Assembly (NCBI RefSeq): GCF_000711965.1
Contig: NZ_JONS01000013.1
Location: 34,545 to 98,544, forward strand
Length of the DNA: 64,000 nucleotides
DNA from: Actinomyces israelii DSM 43320
GTDB taxonomy: Bacteria; Actinomycetota; Actinomycetes; Actinomycetales; Actinomycetaceae
Reading direction: 5' to 3'
The notes below the pieces were generated by a model. It did no database searches. It was not told the DNA's origin and was given only the letters and a program-made list of their open reading frames with translations. Position numbers and translations under genes: made by a program. Positions within the stretch are counted from its first letter, which is position 1, and the number at the start of each line of letters is the position of its first letter. Below are positions 8,617 through 17,100 of this stretch, piece by piece.

Positions 8617-10115
8617 GCGCGCCCTCCCGAGAGCTCCGACATCACAGCGAGCCCGGCGAGCGGCTCGTCCCGCCAGTCCGGCCAGTCGCCGACGGTCGAG
8701 GCAGCCGGCCGAGTCGGAATCGTCGGGAGGTCGGCGGCCCCCCGCTCCACACCCGCGTCCTCGGCGCCCCCGGCGCCCTGAGCCTCGCGGGCGGGGCAGG
8801 CCGCGGGCGGGCGGACGCCGTCGCGCAGCCCGGCGGCGACCTCCGGGCCGACCACGAGGTCGAGGGCCGCGAGATACTCCTGCTCGCGGCCGGCCTCCCC
8901 GGCGGCGCGCGCGGCGACGCTGGGGTGGTGCAGCAGGCGGGCGGCCAGCCGGTGCAGCGCGCGGGCTGCGTCCTCGGCGTCGACGCGGCCGTCCGCAGGG
9001 CGCAGGCGGGCGATCTCCTCCTCGACGACGGCGCCGACGCCGCTGCGCAACCGCCGCACGACTGGGTCCATGCGGCGCCCGGCCCGCACCCGCTCGAAGC
9101 TCGCCGCCTCCTCGGCCACGATCCGCCGCGCCGCATCGACCTGGGAGGCCTCGACGTCGGGTACGGCGCGCTGCACGCTGGGCAGGTCGATGAGCAGGAC
9201 GCCGGGCAGGGAGCCGACGGACCGCTCGACGTCGCGGCTCAGGGCGAGGTCGAGCACGACCAGGGGGCGCGCTGCGGGCCCGGCGCCCCCGTGCGGCGCT
9301 GTGGACCCGGCGCTCCGGCGCAGGCCCGTGGCCGAGGCGACCAGCCCCCGGGTCAGGACGGGAGCGCCCAGCCCCCGGCAGGTGATGACGAGGTCGGCCT
9401 GCGCCAGCGAGCGCGGCAGCTCGTCCTTATCGACGGCGCGCACGCAGTGCCCGGCGGCGAACTCCCGGGCGCGGTCGGACCGGGAGTGGACCCCGATGTC
9501 GCGGATCCCGCGGTTGCGCAGGGCGGTGACGGTGGCGCCCGCGTAGGCGCCCGTGCCGACGATGAGGGCGCGCACCCCCTCGGGCGGCGGCAGGCGGCGC
9601 GCTGCGAGCTCCAGGCCGACGGCGACGACGCTGCGGCCGGTGCCGGCCAGCGCGGTCCGGGCGGCCACGCGCCGGGAGACGGCCGAGGCGTGCTCGACGG
9701 CGCGGGTAATGGCCCCGGTGACGGTGCCCTCGGCGGTGGCGAGGATCAGAGCGCGGCGCAGCTGCCCGGCGATCTCGCGCTCGCCGACCACCATCGACTC
9801 CAGCCCGGCCGCGGTGGCGAAGAGCTCGCGGTGCGCGGCCCGATCGGACCACAGGCTCAGGCGGACGGGCTCGCCGGCCCCCGAGCGCTCGGCGAGGAAG
9901 TCGGTCACGGCGTCGCGCAGGTCCTCGGCCAGCGAGCCCTCGGGGGCGTCCAGAAGGATCGCCAGGCGGTTGCAGGTGCCCAGGACGAGGACGCCGTCGA
10001 TCCCCCGGACGGCGCGCAGCAGGTCGGGCCCGAGCCGCGCGGAGACGCCGCCCAGGCGGGAGACTGCCTCCAGGCCCTGGGCGCGGTGGTCGGCGGAGAG
10101 AAGGTGAACGGTCAC
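8613..10115 (-). CDS. hemA: Glutamyl-tRNA reductase (HemA)
   Basis: First committed step of C5 tetrapyrrole synthesis: NADPH-dependent reduction of glutamyl-tRNA to glutamate-1-semialdehyde. 500 residues. The catalytic cysteine is Cys48 in VLGTCNR. Substrate-domain motifs (ESMVVGEREIAGQLRRAL) and the NADPH domain (ALIVGTGAYAGATVTAL) follow. The helical C-terminal dimerisation domain includes a low-complexity stretch. GTG start at 10115-10113. It feeds HemL, encoded at the other end of the cluster. It heads the leftward operon and diverges from hemE across a 241-bp region containing a clear palindrome. Confidence 0.97.
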   Translation of the reverse strand: MTVHLLSADHRAQGLEAVSRLGGVSARLGPDLLRAVRGIDGVLVLGTCNRLAILLDAPEGSLAEDLRDAVTDFLAERSGAGEPVRLSLWSDRAAHRELFATAAGLESMVVGEREIAGQLRRALILATAEGTVTGAITRAVEHASAVSRRVAARTALAGTGRSVVAVGLELAARRLPPPEGVRALIVGTGAYAGATVTALRNRGIRDIGVHSRSDRAREFAAGHCVRAVDKDELPRSLAQADLVITCRGLGAPVLTRGLVASATGLRRSAGSTAPHGGAGPAARPLVVLDLALSRDVERSVGSLPGVLLIDLPSVQRAVPDVEASQVDAARRIVAEEAASFERVRAGRRMDPVVRRLRSGVGAVVEEEIARLRPADGRVDAEDAARALHRLAARLLHHPSVAARAAGEAGREQEYLAALDLVVGPEVAAGLRDGVRPPAACPAREAQGAGGAEDAGVERGAADLPTIPTRPAASTVGDWPDWRDEPLAGLAVMSELSGGRA

Positions 10116-10192
10116 AGCGAGCGCTAGTTAAGCATCTCCCGGCAGCGGGATTCCAACACCGACCGCGACATAGGGCCCGGCTATCGCGACAA

Positions 10193-10217
10193 TGTGTCAA
10201 ACTTGCGTTCTGACACA
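10193..10217. promoter_or_regulatory. Palindromic operator candidate between hemA and hemE
   Basis: TGTGTCA-N11-TGACACA is a perfect 7-bp inverted repeat in the divergent hemA/hemE intergenic region (10116-10356). An imperfect palindrome built on CGCGACATAG and CTATCGCG lies beside it (about 10166-10189), and two GTTAAC hexamers follow at about 10303-10318. The regulator is not identifiable. Confidence 0.5.
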
Positions 10218-10258
10218 CCGTCATATTACGGTCTGCGTTGCGATTCCGGACGTCAAAA

Positions 10259-10281
10259 GCCCCCGTGCGGACGTCGGGGGC
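10259..10281. terminator. Stem-loop in hemA-hemE intergenic region
   Basis: GCCCCC at 10259-10264 pairs with GGGGGC at 10276-10281 around an 11-base loop. It lies before hemE, so it could be a leader structure rather than a terminator; no T-tract follows. Confidence 0.3.
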
Positions 10282-10356
10282 GCGCCGGGGAAATGACGTC
10301 GGTTAACATCCGTTAACGGCACGTGGTGTCGCCTCAACCGCATTCAGGGAGTTTTC

Positions 10357-11985
10357 ATGACAGATTCCTCACCAAATTCGGGCGGAGGCGGCCCCGCCGC
10401 CGCGCCAGCCCTGCTCGCGGCGCTCGCGGGCGCCCGCCCTGCGCGCACCCCCGTGTGGTTCATGCGCCAGGCGGGGCGGAGCCTGCCTGAGTACCGGGAG
10501 CTGCGGAGGCGGGCCGGCCTGGGCATGCTCGAGGCCTGCCTGACCCCCGGGCTCGCGGCCGAGATCACGCTCCAGCCCGTGCGGCGCCACGGGGTGGACG
10601 CCGCCGTCTTCTTCTCCGACATTATGGTGCCGCTGCGCATGGCGGGCCTGGACGTGCGGATCGAGCCGGGCGTGGGCCCCGTCGTCGGCGACCCGGTGCG
10701 CACGCCCGACGACGTCGCCCGCCTGACCGCCCGCCGCTACGGGCAGGGCGCCGCCGGGGAGGCGGGCGCGCGCGCCGTCGAGGCCGGGGTGCGCGCCGCC
10801 GTCGTCGAGCTGGGGACCCCCGCCGCGCCGGGCGGCGGCCCCGGTCTGGCCGAGCGCGCCCGCGCCGGCCTGGCCGAGTCGCGCGGGCGGGCGTCGTGGA
10901 CCCCGCTCATCGGCTTCGGCGGCGCGCCGTTCACCCTGGCGGCCTACCTCGTCGAGGGCCGTCCGAGCCGGGACCACCTGGCCGCGCGCACCCTCATGCG
11001 CGCCGACCCCGCCTCCTGGGACGCCCTCATGACCTGGTGCGCCCGGACCACCGGCGCCTTCATCGCCGCCCAGGTGCGCGCGGGGGCGAGCGCCGCCCAG
11101 CTCTTCGACTCCTGGGCCGGGTCCCTGTCCCCGGCGGACTACCGCGAGCGGGTGGCCCCCTACTCCGCCCTGGCCCTGGACATCGCCCGCGAGGCGGTCT
11201 CGCCCACCACCGGCTCCCGCGTCCCGCTGATCCACTTCGGCACAGGTACGGCCCGGATCCTGGCGGACATGCGGGCCGCGGGAGCGGGGAGCGACGGCGG
11301 GTGCGCCGTCGGCGTGGACGACCGCACGGACCTGGGCTGGGCCATCGGCCGGCTGCGGGCCGGCGACGCGGTGCGGGCCGACGGCGCCGGTCCCGTCGTC
11401 GTCCAGGGCAACCTGGACCCGGCGCTGCTGGCCGCACCCTGGGATGTCCTGGCTCCGGCCGTGGACGCCTGCCTGGAGGCGGGGCGCGCCGCGGACGGGC
11501 ACGTCGTCAACCTCGGTCACGGGGTGCCGCCGTCCACGGACCCGGATACGCTCACCCGCGTGGTCGCACGCGCGCACGGCTCGGGCGAGTGGGAGGGCGT
11601 GGCACTCGCCGGCTGGGACGCCCCCGCCGAGATCGGTTCACCTCCGCACCGAGATCGGTTCACTTCCGCACCGAGATCGGTTCGGACGCGCAGGACGACG
11701 GCACCGGCCGTGGTCAGGACCACGGAGGCCAGGACCACTGCGGGGGCGTCGGTCCCCGTGCGGGCGATCGAGGAGGATCCCACCTCGACCCGGGAGGACG
11801 CCGGCGCGGCCCCGGACGGCAGGACGACGGGAGCGCCGGCGGGCTCGGCCGGCGCGGAGCCCGCGGACTCGTCGCCGGGTGCAGCGGCGGGGGCGCTGCC
11901 GGTGATCTCGCTGACGCCGGGGGCGTCCTCGGCGGGGAACCCCGGGGTGGGGTCGCACTCGTCCCCGACGCCGTCGGAGTCGTAG
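10357..11985 (+). CDS. hemE: Uroporphyrinogen III decarboxylase with repeat-derived C-terminal extension
   Basis: Decarboxylates four acetates of uroporphyrinogen III to give coproporphyrinogen III. Catalytic landmarks are present: MRQAGRSLPEYRELR, FFSDIMVPLRMAGLD, GFGGAPFTLAAYLVEG, LFDSWAGSLSPADYRE, HFGTGTARIL, VQGNLDP and NLGHGVPP. The family normally ends close to residue 415. Here no stop follows: the frame runs through three 22-bp repeats (11629-11681) and then antisense through the 3' part of the SGNH gene to TAG at 11983-11985. That gives 542 residues with about 120 low-complexity extra ones. The catalytic part looks intact. Whether the tail is made or tolerated is unknown. Confidence 0.93.
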   Translation: MTDSSPNSGGGGPAAAPALLAALAGARPARTPVWFMRQAGRSLPEYRELRRRAGLGMLEACLTPGLAAEITLQPVRRHGVDAAVFFSDIMVPLRMAGLDVRIEPGVGPVVGDPVRTPDDVARLTARRYGQGAAGEAGARAVEAGVRAAVVELGTPAAPGGGPGLAERARAGLAESRGRASWTPLIGFGGAPFTLAAYLVEGRPSRDHLAARTLMRADPASWDALMTWCARTTGAFIAAQVRAGASAAQLFDSWAGSLSPADYRERVAPYSALALDIAREAVSPTTGSRVPLIHFGTGTARILADMRAAGAGSDGGCAVGVDDRTDLGWAIGRLRAGDAVRADGAGPVVVQGNLDPALLAAPWDVLAPAVDACLEAGRAADGHVVNLGHGVPPSTDPDTLTRVVARAHGSGEWEGVALAGWDAPAEIGSPPHRDRFTSAPRSVRTRRTTAPAVVRTTEARTTAGASVPVRAIEEDPTSTREDAGAAPDGRTTGAPAGSAGAEPADSSPGAAAGALPVISLTPGASSAGNPGVGSHSSPTPSES

Positions 11986-13955
11986 TCGGTCTGCCCCCAG
12001 TTGCCGGTGTCGGGGCAGTTGTCCGACTCCCGCGGCGTCTGATCGCCGTCGTCGGTGACCATGAGCGGGGACGCGGCCGTCGCGCTCCGGCCGTCGGACT
12101 GGGTCACCCGCACCCCGACGACGCCGCCCCGCTCATCGGGGAAGACATGCTCGACCCTGGGCGTCGCGGTGGTCTGGTCGTAGGCGCCGTCGCCGTCGAA
12201 GTCCCACTCGTAGGAGACGATCCGGCCGCTCGTGGCGTACGAGGCCGACGCGTCGACGGTCAGCGCGTCGCCGGCCTTGACGACGGCGCCCCCTTGGACC
12301 CAGGCGAAGGGCCTGGACGTCTCGGCCGTGATGTCGCTGTCGACCAGCCCGGGCAGGTCGCCCGGGGAGCCCGCCTCCGCTGCGCTGCCGCCGCTGGCCG
12401 ACGCCAGGGCCCTGAGGGGCTCGAGGGCCGCGGAGCCCCCGGCGCCCGCGGAGCCGCCGGTGCTAATGCTGTAAATGGTGACCTGGGCGCCCCCGCGGGC
12501 CGCCCGGGCCACCGAGGCGGCGGTGTAGCCGGTGCCCGGCTCGGGGTCTCCGGCAGGCGCGTCCCCGATCACGATCACCTCTCTTCTCGCCCCGGACCGC
12601 CAGCTCAGCCCCATGGCCCGCATAATGCCGGAGTAGACGGGGGCGCTCGCACGACCGACCTCACCGGCGCCTCCGCCGCGAGCCAGGGAGTCCAGGCCGT
12701 TCTCGACGGCGGCGGCATCGGCGGTGAAGTCCACGTCGGTGCGGGCACGCTCATCGCCGGCGCCACCCCCGTAGGACACCAGGGCGAATCTGCACGACGA
12801 CGAGGACGCCCCGGCCCTGTCCGCGATCGAGCGCATACTCGCGCGCAGGGCGGCCACGTCGTCGGACACGGAGGCCGCGGCGCTCACCACGAAGACGATA
12901 TCGGTGCCCGCGCTGGAGGGCGCGGCCGGCCTGGCGTTGCCGGGCACACCGACCCGCTCCTCGATGAGCTCGGCGATCTGCTCGTGACCGATCTTGTTGA
13001 GCTGGTAGAAGGTGCTGGCATCGCCGCTGAGACGCGACACCGTCGTCCCGTCCTCGCCCAGGTCCCCCTCGGCCTCCCAGGCCCCGTTGATCCACCGGCG
13101 GTCATTGCGGCCGCCGGCCGACGGATCGGGCTCATGGCCGGAGAAGGCCGCTGCCGTGGAGTCGATGCAGGTGACCTTCAGGGTGCTGGAGCGCACCGCG
13201 TTCCACTCATCGACCAGGGCCGACTGGGACTCCCTCATCTTCTCACTCAGGCTCCGCACCCCCGCCCCGGCGTCATAGACCTCCCCGCCCGCGCCGGAGA
13301 GCCGGTACGACCTGTCCATCACCGGGTACGGGTAGCTCACCAGCACCACCTGCGCACCGTCGGCGAGCTTCGCGTCGAGCGCCTCGAGGATGCTCCGGGT
13401 CTGCGACCTCACGCTCGGCACGGCCACGCCCTTGTCGACCGTCGCGCTCTCCAGGCGCCTGCCGGCGGCCTCAACCGTCTCCCGGCAGCCGGACGCGCTG
13501 CGCGACCCGGGGACGAAGCACCGCCTCGCAATGTCCGGGACGCCCACATCGGCCCCGCCGACCGCGAGCATCACCAGATCGGTGTCGGCGGGCATTGCGC
13601 CGATCTGCCCGTTCGCGACGTCCTCGGCCGTGGCGCCGCTGCGGGCGAGGGTCGTGAGCGTCGCGTGCGCGCCCTGCTCATTGAGCCAGTCCACGTAGTG
13701 GTGCGCCCAGCTGTTGCGGCTGCGGTAGGCCGGGCCGTCCGGGTCACTCGGGTTCTCGGCCTCGTAGTCGCCGGCCCCGCTTCCGGATGAGTAGGAGTCT
13801 CCGAGGACAACGACGTTCAGCGTCACATTCAGCGAACCCGAGCCCGCTGCCGCGCGGGCCGGAGCGGACATCGGCAGCAGGACCGAGAAAACGAGAGTGA
13901 CCGCCAGAAGAATAAGCAGGGGGACGAGGGGGCGAGATCGTTCTGTCTCATTCAT
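11517..13955 (-). CDS. Secreted SGNH-hydrolase / vWA-like / PKD surface protein, read through a repeat
   Basis: 812 residues from an ATG at 13955 with AGAAGG eight bases upstream; earlier in-frame codons lack a signal peptide. The signal peptide (about 1-35) ends APARA. An SGNH esterase domain follows with VVLGDSYSSGSG (Ser54) and a GGAD block. Next come a vWA-like domain (from about 330) whose metal motif is degenerate (VFVVSAAASVSD), a PKD domain (YEWDFDGDGAYDQ) and a thrombospondin-3-like calcium stretch (DYDSDGVGDECD). IARTGTD plus a hydrophobic segment (about 730-755) resembles a class E sortase LAxTG signal. The frame then continues 57 residues through repeat A3 and antisense to hemE before stopping. 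It interrupts the haem cluster and may be an insertion. Confidence 0.85.
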   Translation of the reverse strand: MNETERSRPLVPLLILLAVTLVFSVLLPMSAPARAAAGSGSLNVTLNVVVLGDSYSSGSGAGDYEAENPSDPDGPAYRSRNSWAHHYVDWLNEQGAHATLTTLARSGATAEDVANGQIGAMPADTDLVMLAVGGADVGVPDIARRCFVPGSRSASGCRETVEAAGRRLESATVDKGVAVPSVRSQTRSILEALDAKLADGAQVVLVSYPYPVMDRSYRLSGAGGEVYDAGAGVRSLSEKMRESQSALVDEWNAVRSSTLKVTCIDSTAAAFSGHEPDPSAGGRNDRRWINGAWEAEGDLGEDGTTVSRLSGDASTFYQLNKIGHEQIAELIEERVGVPGNARPAAPSSAGTDIVFVVSAAASVSDDVAALRASMRSIADRAGASSSSCRFALVSYGGGAGDERARTDVDFTADAAAVENGLDSLARGGGAGEVGRASAPVYSGIMRAMGLSWRSGARREVIVIGDAPAGDPEPGTGYTAASVARAARGGAQVTIYSISTGGSAGAGGSAALEPLRALASASGGSAAEAGSPGDLPGLVDSDITAETSRPFAWVQGGAVVKAGDALTVDASASYATSGRIVSYEWDFDGDGAYDQTTATPRVEHVFPDERGGVVGVRVTQSDGRSATAASPLMVTDDGDQTPRESDNCPDTGNWGQTDYDSDGVGDECDPTPGFPAEDAPGVSEITGSAPAAAPGDESAGSAPAEPAGAPVVLPSGAAPASSRVEVGSSSIARTGTDAPAVVLASVVLTTAGAVVLRVRTDLGAEVNRSRCGGEPISAGASQPASATPSHSPEPCARATTRVSVSGSVDGGTP
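11618..11690 (+). repeat. 22-bp-period GAGATCGGT repeat, locus A3 (3 units)
   Basis: Cores at 11629-11637, 11651-11659 and 11673-11681, exact 22-bp steps, with TTCACYTCCGCACC between them. It is the clearest copy of the family. It is translated on the plus strand as the HemE tail (EIGSPPHRDRF...) and on the minus strand as the SGNH protein tail (TDLGAEVNRSR...). Confidence 0.95.
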
Positions 13956-14139
13956 CAGGGAACCTTCTAAGGGAATTGTAAGGGAGGGGAAAGGGCGCGC
14001 AGGCCCGGAAACCGAACCGGCGCGCGCCAGCGCGTCGTCGCACACAGGATTGTTGAGAGCCAGGGAGCCAACGCCCTAAAATTAACGAGCCGGATGTGCA
14101 GCGTCAACGCCCTCATGGTCACCGTCTGACAACAATTCC

Positions 14140-14166
14140 CCGGGCCCCGCCGGCGCCGGGGCCCGG
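14140..14166. terminator. Strong GC hairpin between SGNH gene and cgoX
   Basis: CCGGGCCCC at 14140-14148 pairs with GGGGCCCGG at 14158-14166, plus one inner G-C pair. It sits in the 322-bp gap 13956-14277. There is no T-tract, so it may act as a leader structure for cgoX or a factor-dependent terminator. Confidence 0.4.
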
Positions 14167-14277
14167 CTGAGGAGAGGGTGCCGGCCCGGCGCCGGTACAG
14201 TCGCCGAGGAGCGCGCGCCGCTCCCCCTCAACCGCCGCTGGCCCTCCGCGGGCCCTCCACCGCACAGGACGACGACC

Positions 14278-16038
14278 ATGACGCCTCCCGCCGCCGACGC
14301 CCCCTCGCCGAGATCGGTCCAGTTCCGCACCGAGACCAACGAGACCGGTGCGACGACGCCGGCACCGGCCGCGCCTCTCGATCTCCTGGGCGGCAAGGAG
14401 CTCGTCGAGCACTGGGACGCCCTCGTCGTCGGCGGCGGCATCGCCGGCCTGACGGCCGCCTGGGAGCTGACCCGCGCAGGCCTGCGGCCGCTGCTTATCG
14501 AGGCCCGCGGCTACACCGGGGGGCTCGTCGCCGCGGGCGCGATCGCCGGGGTGCGCATGGACCTGGGGGCGGAGGGGTTCGCCGTGCGCGGCGGGGCCGT
14601 GACGAGCATGGCCGATGCGCTCGGCCTGGACGTCGTCGGCCCCGCGGGCGGCGGGGCCCGCCTCTTCCTGCCGCCGCGCCCCGGCGAGCCGGCGCAGTCT
14701 CCACCCGCTCCTCCGGACGGCGACCCCGCCCGCGGGTGGCGGCTGCACCGCTTCGTCCGCGGCGCCGTCCTCGGCATCCCCGCCCACCCCCTGGCCGACG
14801 ACGTCATCGCCGTCATCGGCGAGCAGGCCGCCGAGCGGGCCGCCCAGGACGCCCGCCTGGGCGAGGCCGGCACCCGCCCCGGCGACCCGGAGGACCTGGC
14901 CTCCTTCGTGCGCACGCGCATGGGCGACGGCGTGCTCGACCGCCTCGTGGGCCCGATCGTCGCCGGCATCTACTCCGCCGACCCGGCCGCGCTCGCCGCG
15001 GACACGGTCCTCCCGGGCCTGCGGGAGGCCACGGCCCGGCTGGGCTCGCTGCAGGCCGCGGTCGGAGAGGCCCTGGAGCGACGGCGCGCCCGCGGACGCG
15101 GCAAGGCGGACGCGACGATCGCCGGAGGGCTCTCGCGCCTGACCGACGCCCTGCGCGCCGCCGTCGAGACCGCGGGGGGCGGCGTGCTCACGCGCACGGG
15201 CGCGCAGTGGCTGCGGCCCGCCGGCGGCACGAGCGACGGCCCCGACGACGGCGCACCCGGCGCGGCGCCGGACGGTGGCGCACCCGGCTGGGCCGTGGCC
15301 ATCGCCCCCACGGGCCGCGGCCCGACGCCGTCGGACGAGCCGGTTCCCGTCGGCCCCGCCCGTATTGTGCGCACGCCCCGCGTGGTGCTGGCCTGCTCGG
15401 CGCCGGCCGCCCTGCGGCTGCTCGGCGGCGCGGGCAGTGCGGGCGGCGCGGGTGCAGGACAGGTGGGCACGGACCTGCCGATTCCCGCCGGCGCCCCGAT
15501 CGCCCGCTTCACCCTGGTGGCGCGCGCCCCCGACCTGGCGGGCGCCCCGGTGGGCCCGGGCCTGCTGGTCGCCGGCGCAGCCGGCTGCCCGGTGCGCGCC
15601 AAGGCCCTGTCGCACCTGAGCGCGAAGTGGCCGTGGATCGGGGCGGAGCTGGCCGCCCTGCACGGTCCGGGCACCCACGCCCTGCGCCTGTCCTACGGGC
15701 GCCCCGGCGAGCCGCCACCCGAGGTGGACCTGGAGCGCGCACTGGCCGACGCCCGGACCCTGACCGGCGTGCGGATCACCCCGTCCGACGTCGTCGACTC
15801 CGCCCTGGTGCGCTGGGACGGCACGCTGCCGCCGGCCACCCCCGAGCACCGCGAGCGCGTGCGGCGCCTGCGCGCCCAGGTCCGCGGGCTGCCGGGGCTC
15901 GCGCTCACGGGGGCCTGGGCGGCCGGCACGGGGATCGCCGCCGTCGTCGAGGACGCCCGCCGGCAGGCCATTGTCACGACAGGCGCCGACGCGGGTAGCC
16001 TGCCGGTAGCCTCAGCGTCGATCCATCAAGAGGAGTGA
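14278..16038 (+). CDS. cgoX: Coproporphyrinogen III oxidase (CgoX/HemY) with repeat-encoded N-terminus
   Basis: FAD enzyme that oxidises coproporphyrinogen III to coproporphyrin III in the route ending in HemQ. 586 residues. The dinucleotide-binding motif is DALVVGGGIAGLTAAWEL, starting about residue 47. IVAGIYSADPAAL and the late GLALTGAWAAGTGIAAVVEDAR are family features. The only plausible start is ATG 14278. This places two to three copies of the 22-bp repeat (14310-14349, read as PSPRSVQFRTETNETG) inside the coding region ahead of the flavin domain. Two Ala/Gly/Asp-rich loops are extra (about 143-155 and 319-345). It is followed three bases later by hemC. Confidence 0.93.
   Translation: MTPPAADAPSPRSVQFRTETNETGATTPAPAAPLDLLGGKELVEHWDALVVGGGIAGLTAAWELTRAGLRPLLIEARGYTGGLVAAGAIAGVRMDLGAEGFAVRGGAVTSMADALGLDVVGPAGGGARLFLPPRPGEPAQSPPAPPDGDPARGWRLHRFVRGAVLGIPAHPLADDVIAVIGEQAAERAAQDARLGEAGTRPGDPEDLASFVRTRMGDGVLDRLVGPIVAGIYSADPAALAADTVLPGLREATARLGSLQAAVGEALERRRARGRGKADATIAGGLSRLTDALRAAVETAGGGVLTRTGAQWLRPAGGTSDGPDDGAPGAAPDGGAPGWAVAIAPTGRGPTPSDEPVPVGPARIVRTPRVVLACSAPAALRLLGGAGSAGGAGAGQVGTDLPIPAGAPIARFTLVARAPDLAGAPVGPGLLVAGAAGCPVRAKALSHLSAKWPWIGAELAALHGPGTHALRLSYGRPGEPPPEVDLERALADARTLTGVRITPSDVVDSALVRWDGTLPPATPEHRERVRRLRAQVRGLPGLALTGAWAAGTGIAAVVEDARRQAIVTTGADAGSLPVASASIHQEE
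14301..14349 (+). repeat. 22-bp-period GAGATCGGT repeat, locus A4 (inside cgoX)
   Basis: CCCCTCGCC leader, then GAGATCGGT at 14310-14318, a degenerate core (GAGACCAAC) 22 bp later at 14332, and GAGACCGGT at 14341-14349. It is in frame within the first 24 codons of cgoX. Confidence 0.8.
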
Positions 16039-16041
16039 CTC

Positions 16042-17100
16042 GTGACAAAGCCCGCGACCAGGACCGTCAGACTCGGTACACGCGGTTCGGCGCTCGCCAT
16101 CACCCAGTCCGGGCTCGTCGCCCACATGATCGCGCAGCGGGCCGCCGACCTCGACCTCGACCTCGCCGTCAAGATCGTCGAGATCCGCACCCGGGGGGAC
16201 GAGGACCCCACGGCCCTGACCCAGCTCGGCGGCACCGGGGCCTTCGCGGCAGCTCTGCGCCGGGCGCTTCTCGACGGCGACTGCGACCTGGCGGTCCACT
16301 CCCTGAAGGACCTGCCCACCGCACCGACGCCCGGGCTGCGCATTGCCGCGGTGCCGATGCGCGAGGACCCACGCGATGCGCTGTGCACCGTGGGCGGTCC
16401 CGACGGGCGCCGCCTGGCCGAGCTGGCGCCCGGGGCGCGCATCGGGACGGGCTCGCCGCGGCGCGCCGCCCAGCTGCTGGCCGTGCGCCCGGATCTTCAG
16501 GTCGTGCCAATGCGCGGCAACGTGCCCACCCGCCTATCAAGGGTCCTCGGCAAGGGCGTACGGGAGGACGGCCCCATGGGGGCGGCGGGGGAGCCGGACC
16601 TCGACGGCGTCGTCCTGGCGCTGGCGGGCCTGCAACGGCTCGAGCTCGACAGCCACGTCAGCGAGATCCTGCCCGCCGGCACCGACGGGGACGCCCCGAT
16701 CATGGTGCCGGCAGCGGGCCAGGGGGCGCTGGCCGTGGAGACGCGAGAGAACCTGGAGCGGGAGGACCCCGGGCTGTCGCAGGTTCTCAACCACATCGAC
16801 AACCCGGCCACCCGCGCGGCGGTGACCGCCGAGCGCGCCGTGCTGGCCCGGCTCGGGGCGGGGTGCGCCGCGCCCGTGGGCGCCCTGGCCGTACCGGCCG
16901 TGGCGGGGGGCGACGCCCTGAGCCTGAAGGCGGTCGTGGCCTCGCTCGACGGCCGCACCGTTCTGCGCGAGTCATCCACGGCGCACCTGGACCGGGCCGA
17001 GGCGCTGGGGGTGCACGTCGCGCAGGCCCTGCTCGCGGCGGGCGCCACGAGGGTCGCCGACCTGCGGGCCGGGGCCCCGGTCCGAGGGGGCCGGCGGTGA
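16042..17100 (+). CDS. hemC: Porphobilinogen deaminase (hydroxymethylbilane synthase)
   Basis: Polymerises four porphobilinogens to hydroxymethylbilane. 352 residues. The N-terminus TVRLGTRGSALAITQS is canonical. LAVHSLKDLPT and GTGSPRRAAQL are active-site blocks, and RLGAGCAAPVGALA carries the cysteine that holds the dipyrromethane cofactor. Start GTG 16042, with AGGAG overlapping the end of cgoX three bases upstream. The stop overlaps the hemD GTG start (GTGA), fitting coupled production of HemC and HemD, whose intermediate is unstable. Confidence 0.98.
   Translation: MTKPATRTVRLGTRGSALAITQSGLVAHMIAQRAADLDLDLAVKIVEIRTRGDEDPTALTQLGGTGAFAAALRRALLDGDCDLAVHSLKDLPTAPTPGLRIAAVPMREDPRDALCTVGGPDGRRLAELAPGARIGTGSPRRAAQLLAVRPDLQVVPMRGNVPTRLSRVLGKGVREDGPMGAAGEPDLDGVVLALAGLQRLELDSHVSEILPAGTDGDAPIMVPAAGQGALAVETRENLEREDPGLSQVLNHIDNPATRAAVTAERAVLARLGAGCAAPVGALAVPAVAGGDALSLKAVVASLDGRTVLRESSTAHLDRAEALGVHVAQALLAAGATRVADLRAGAPVRGGRR

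Noticed and set aside
11640-11985. HemE C-terminal extension as a genuine extra domain
   Set aside because: It is translated repeat plus antisense of the SGNH gene and has no domain-like composition.
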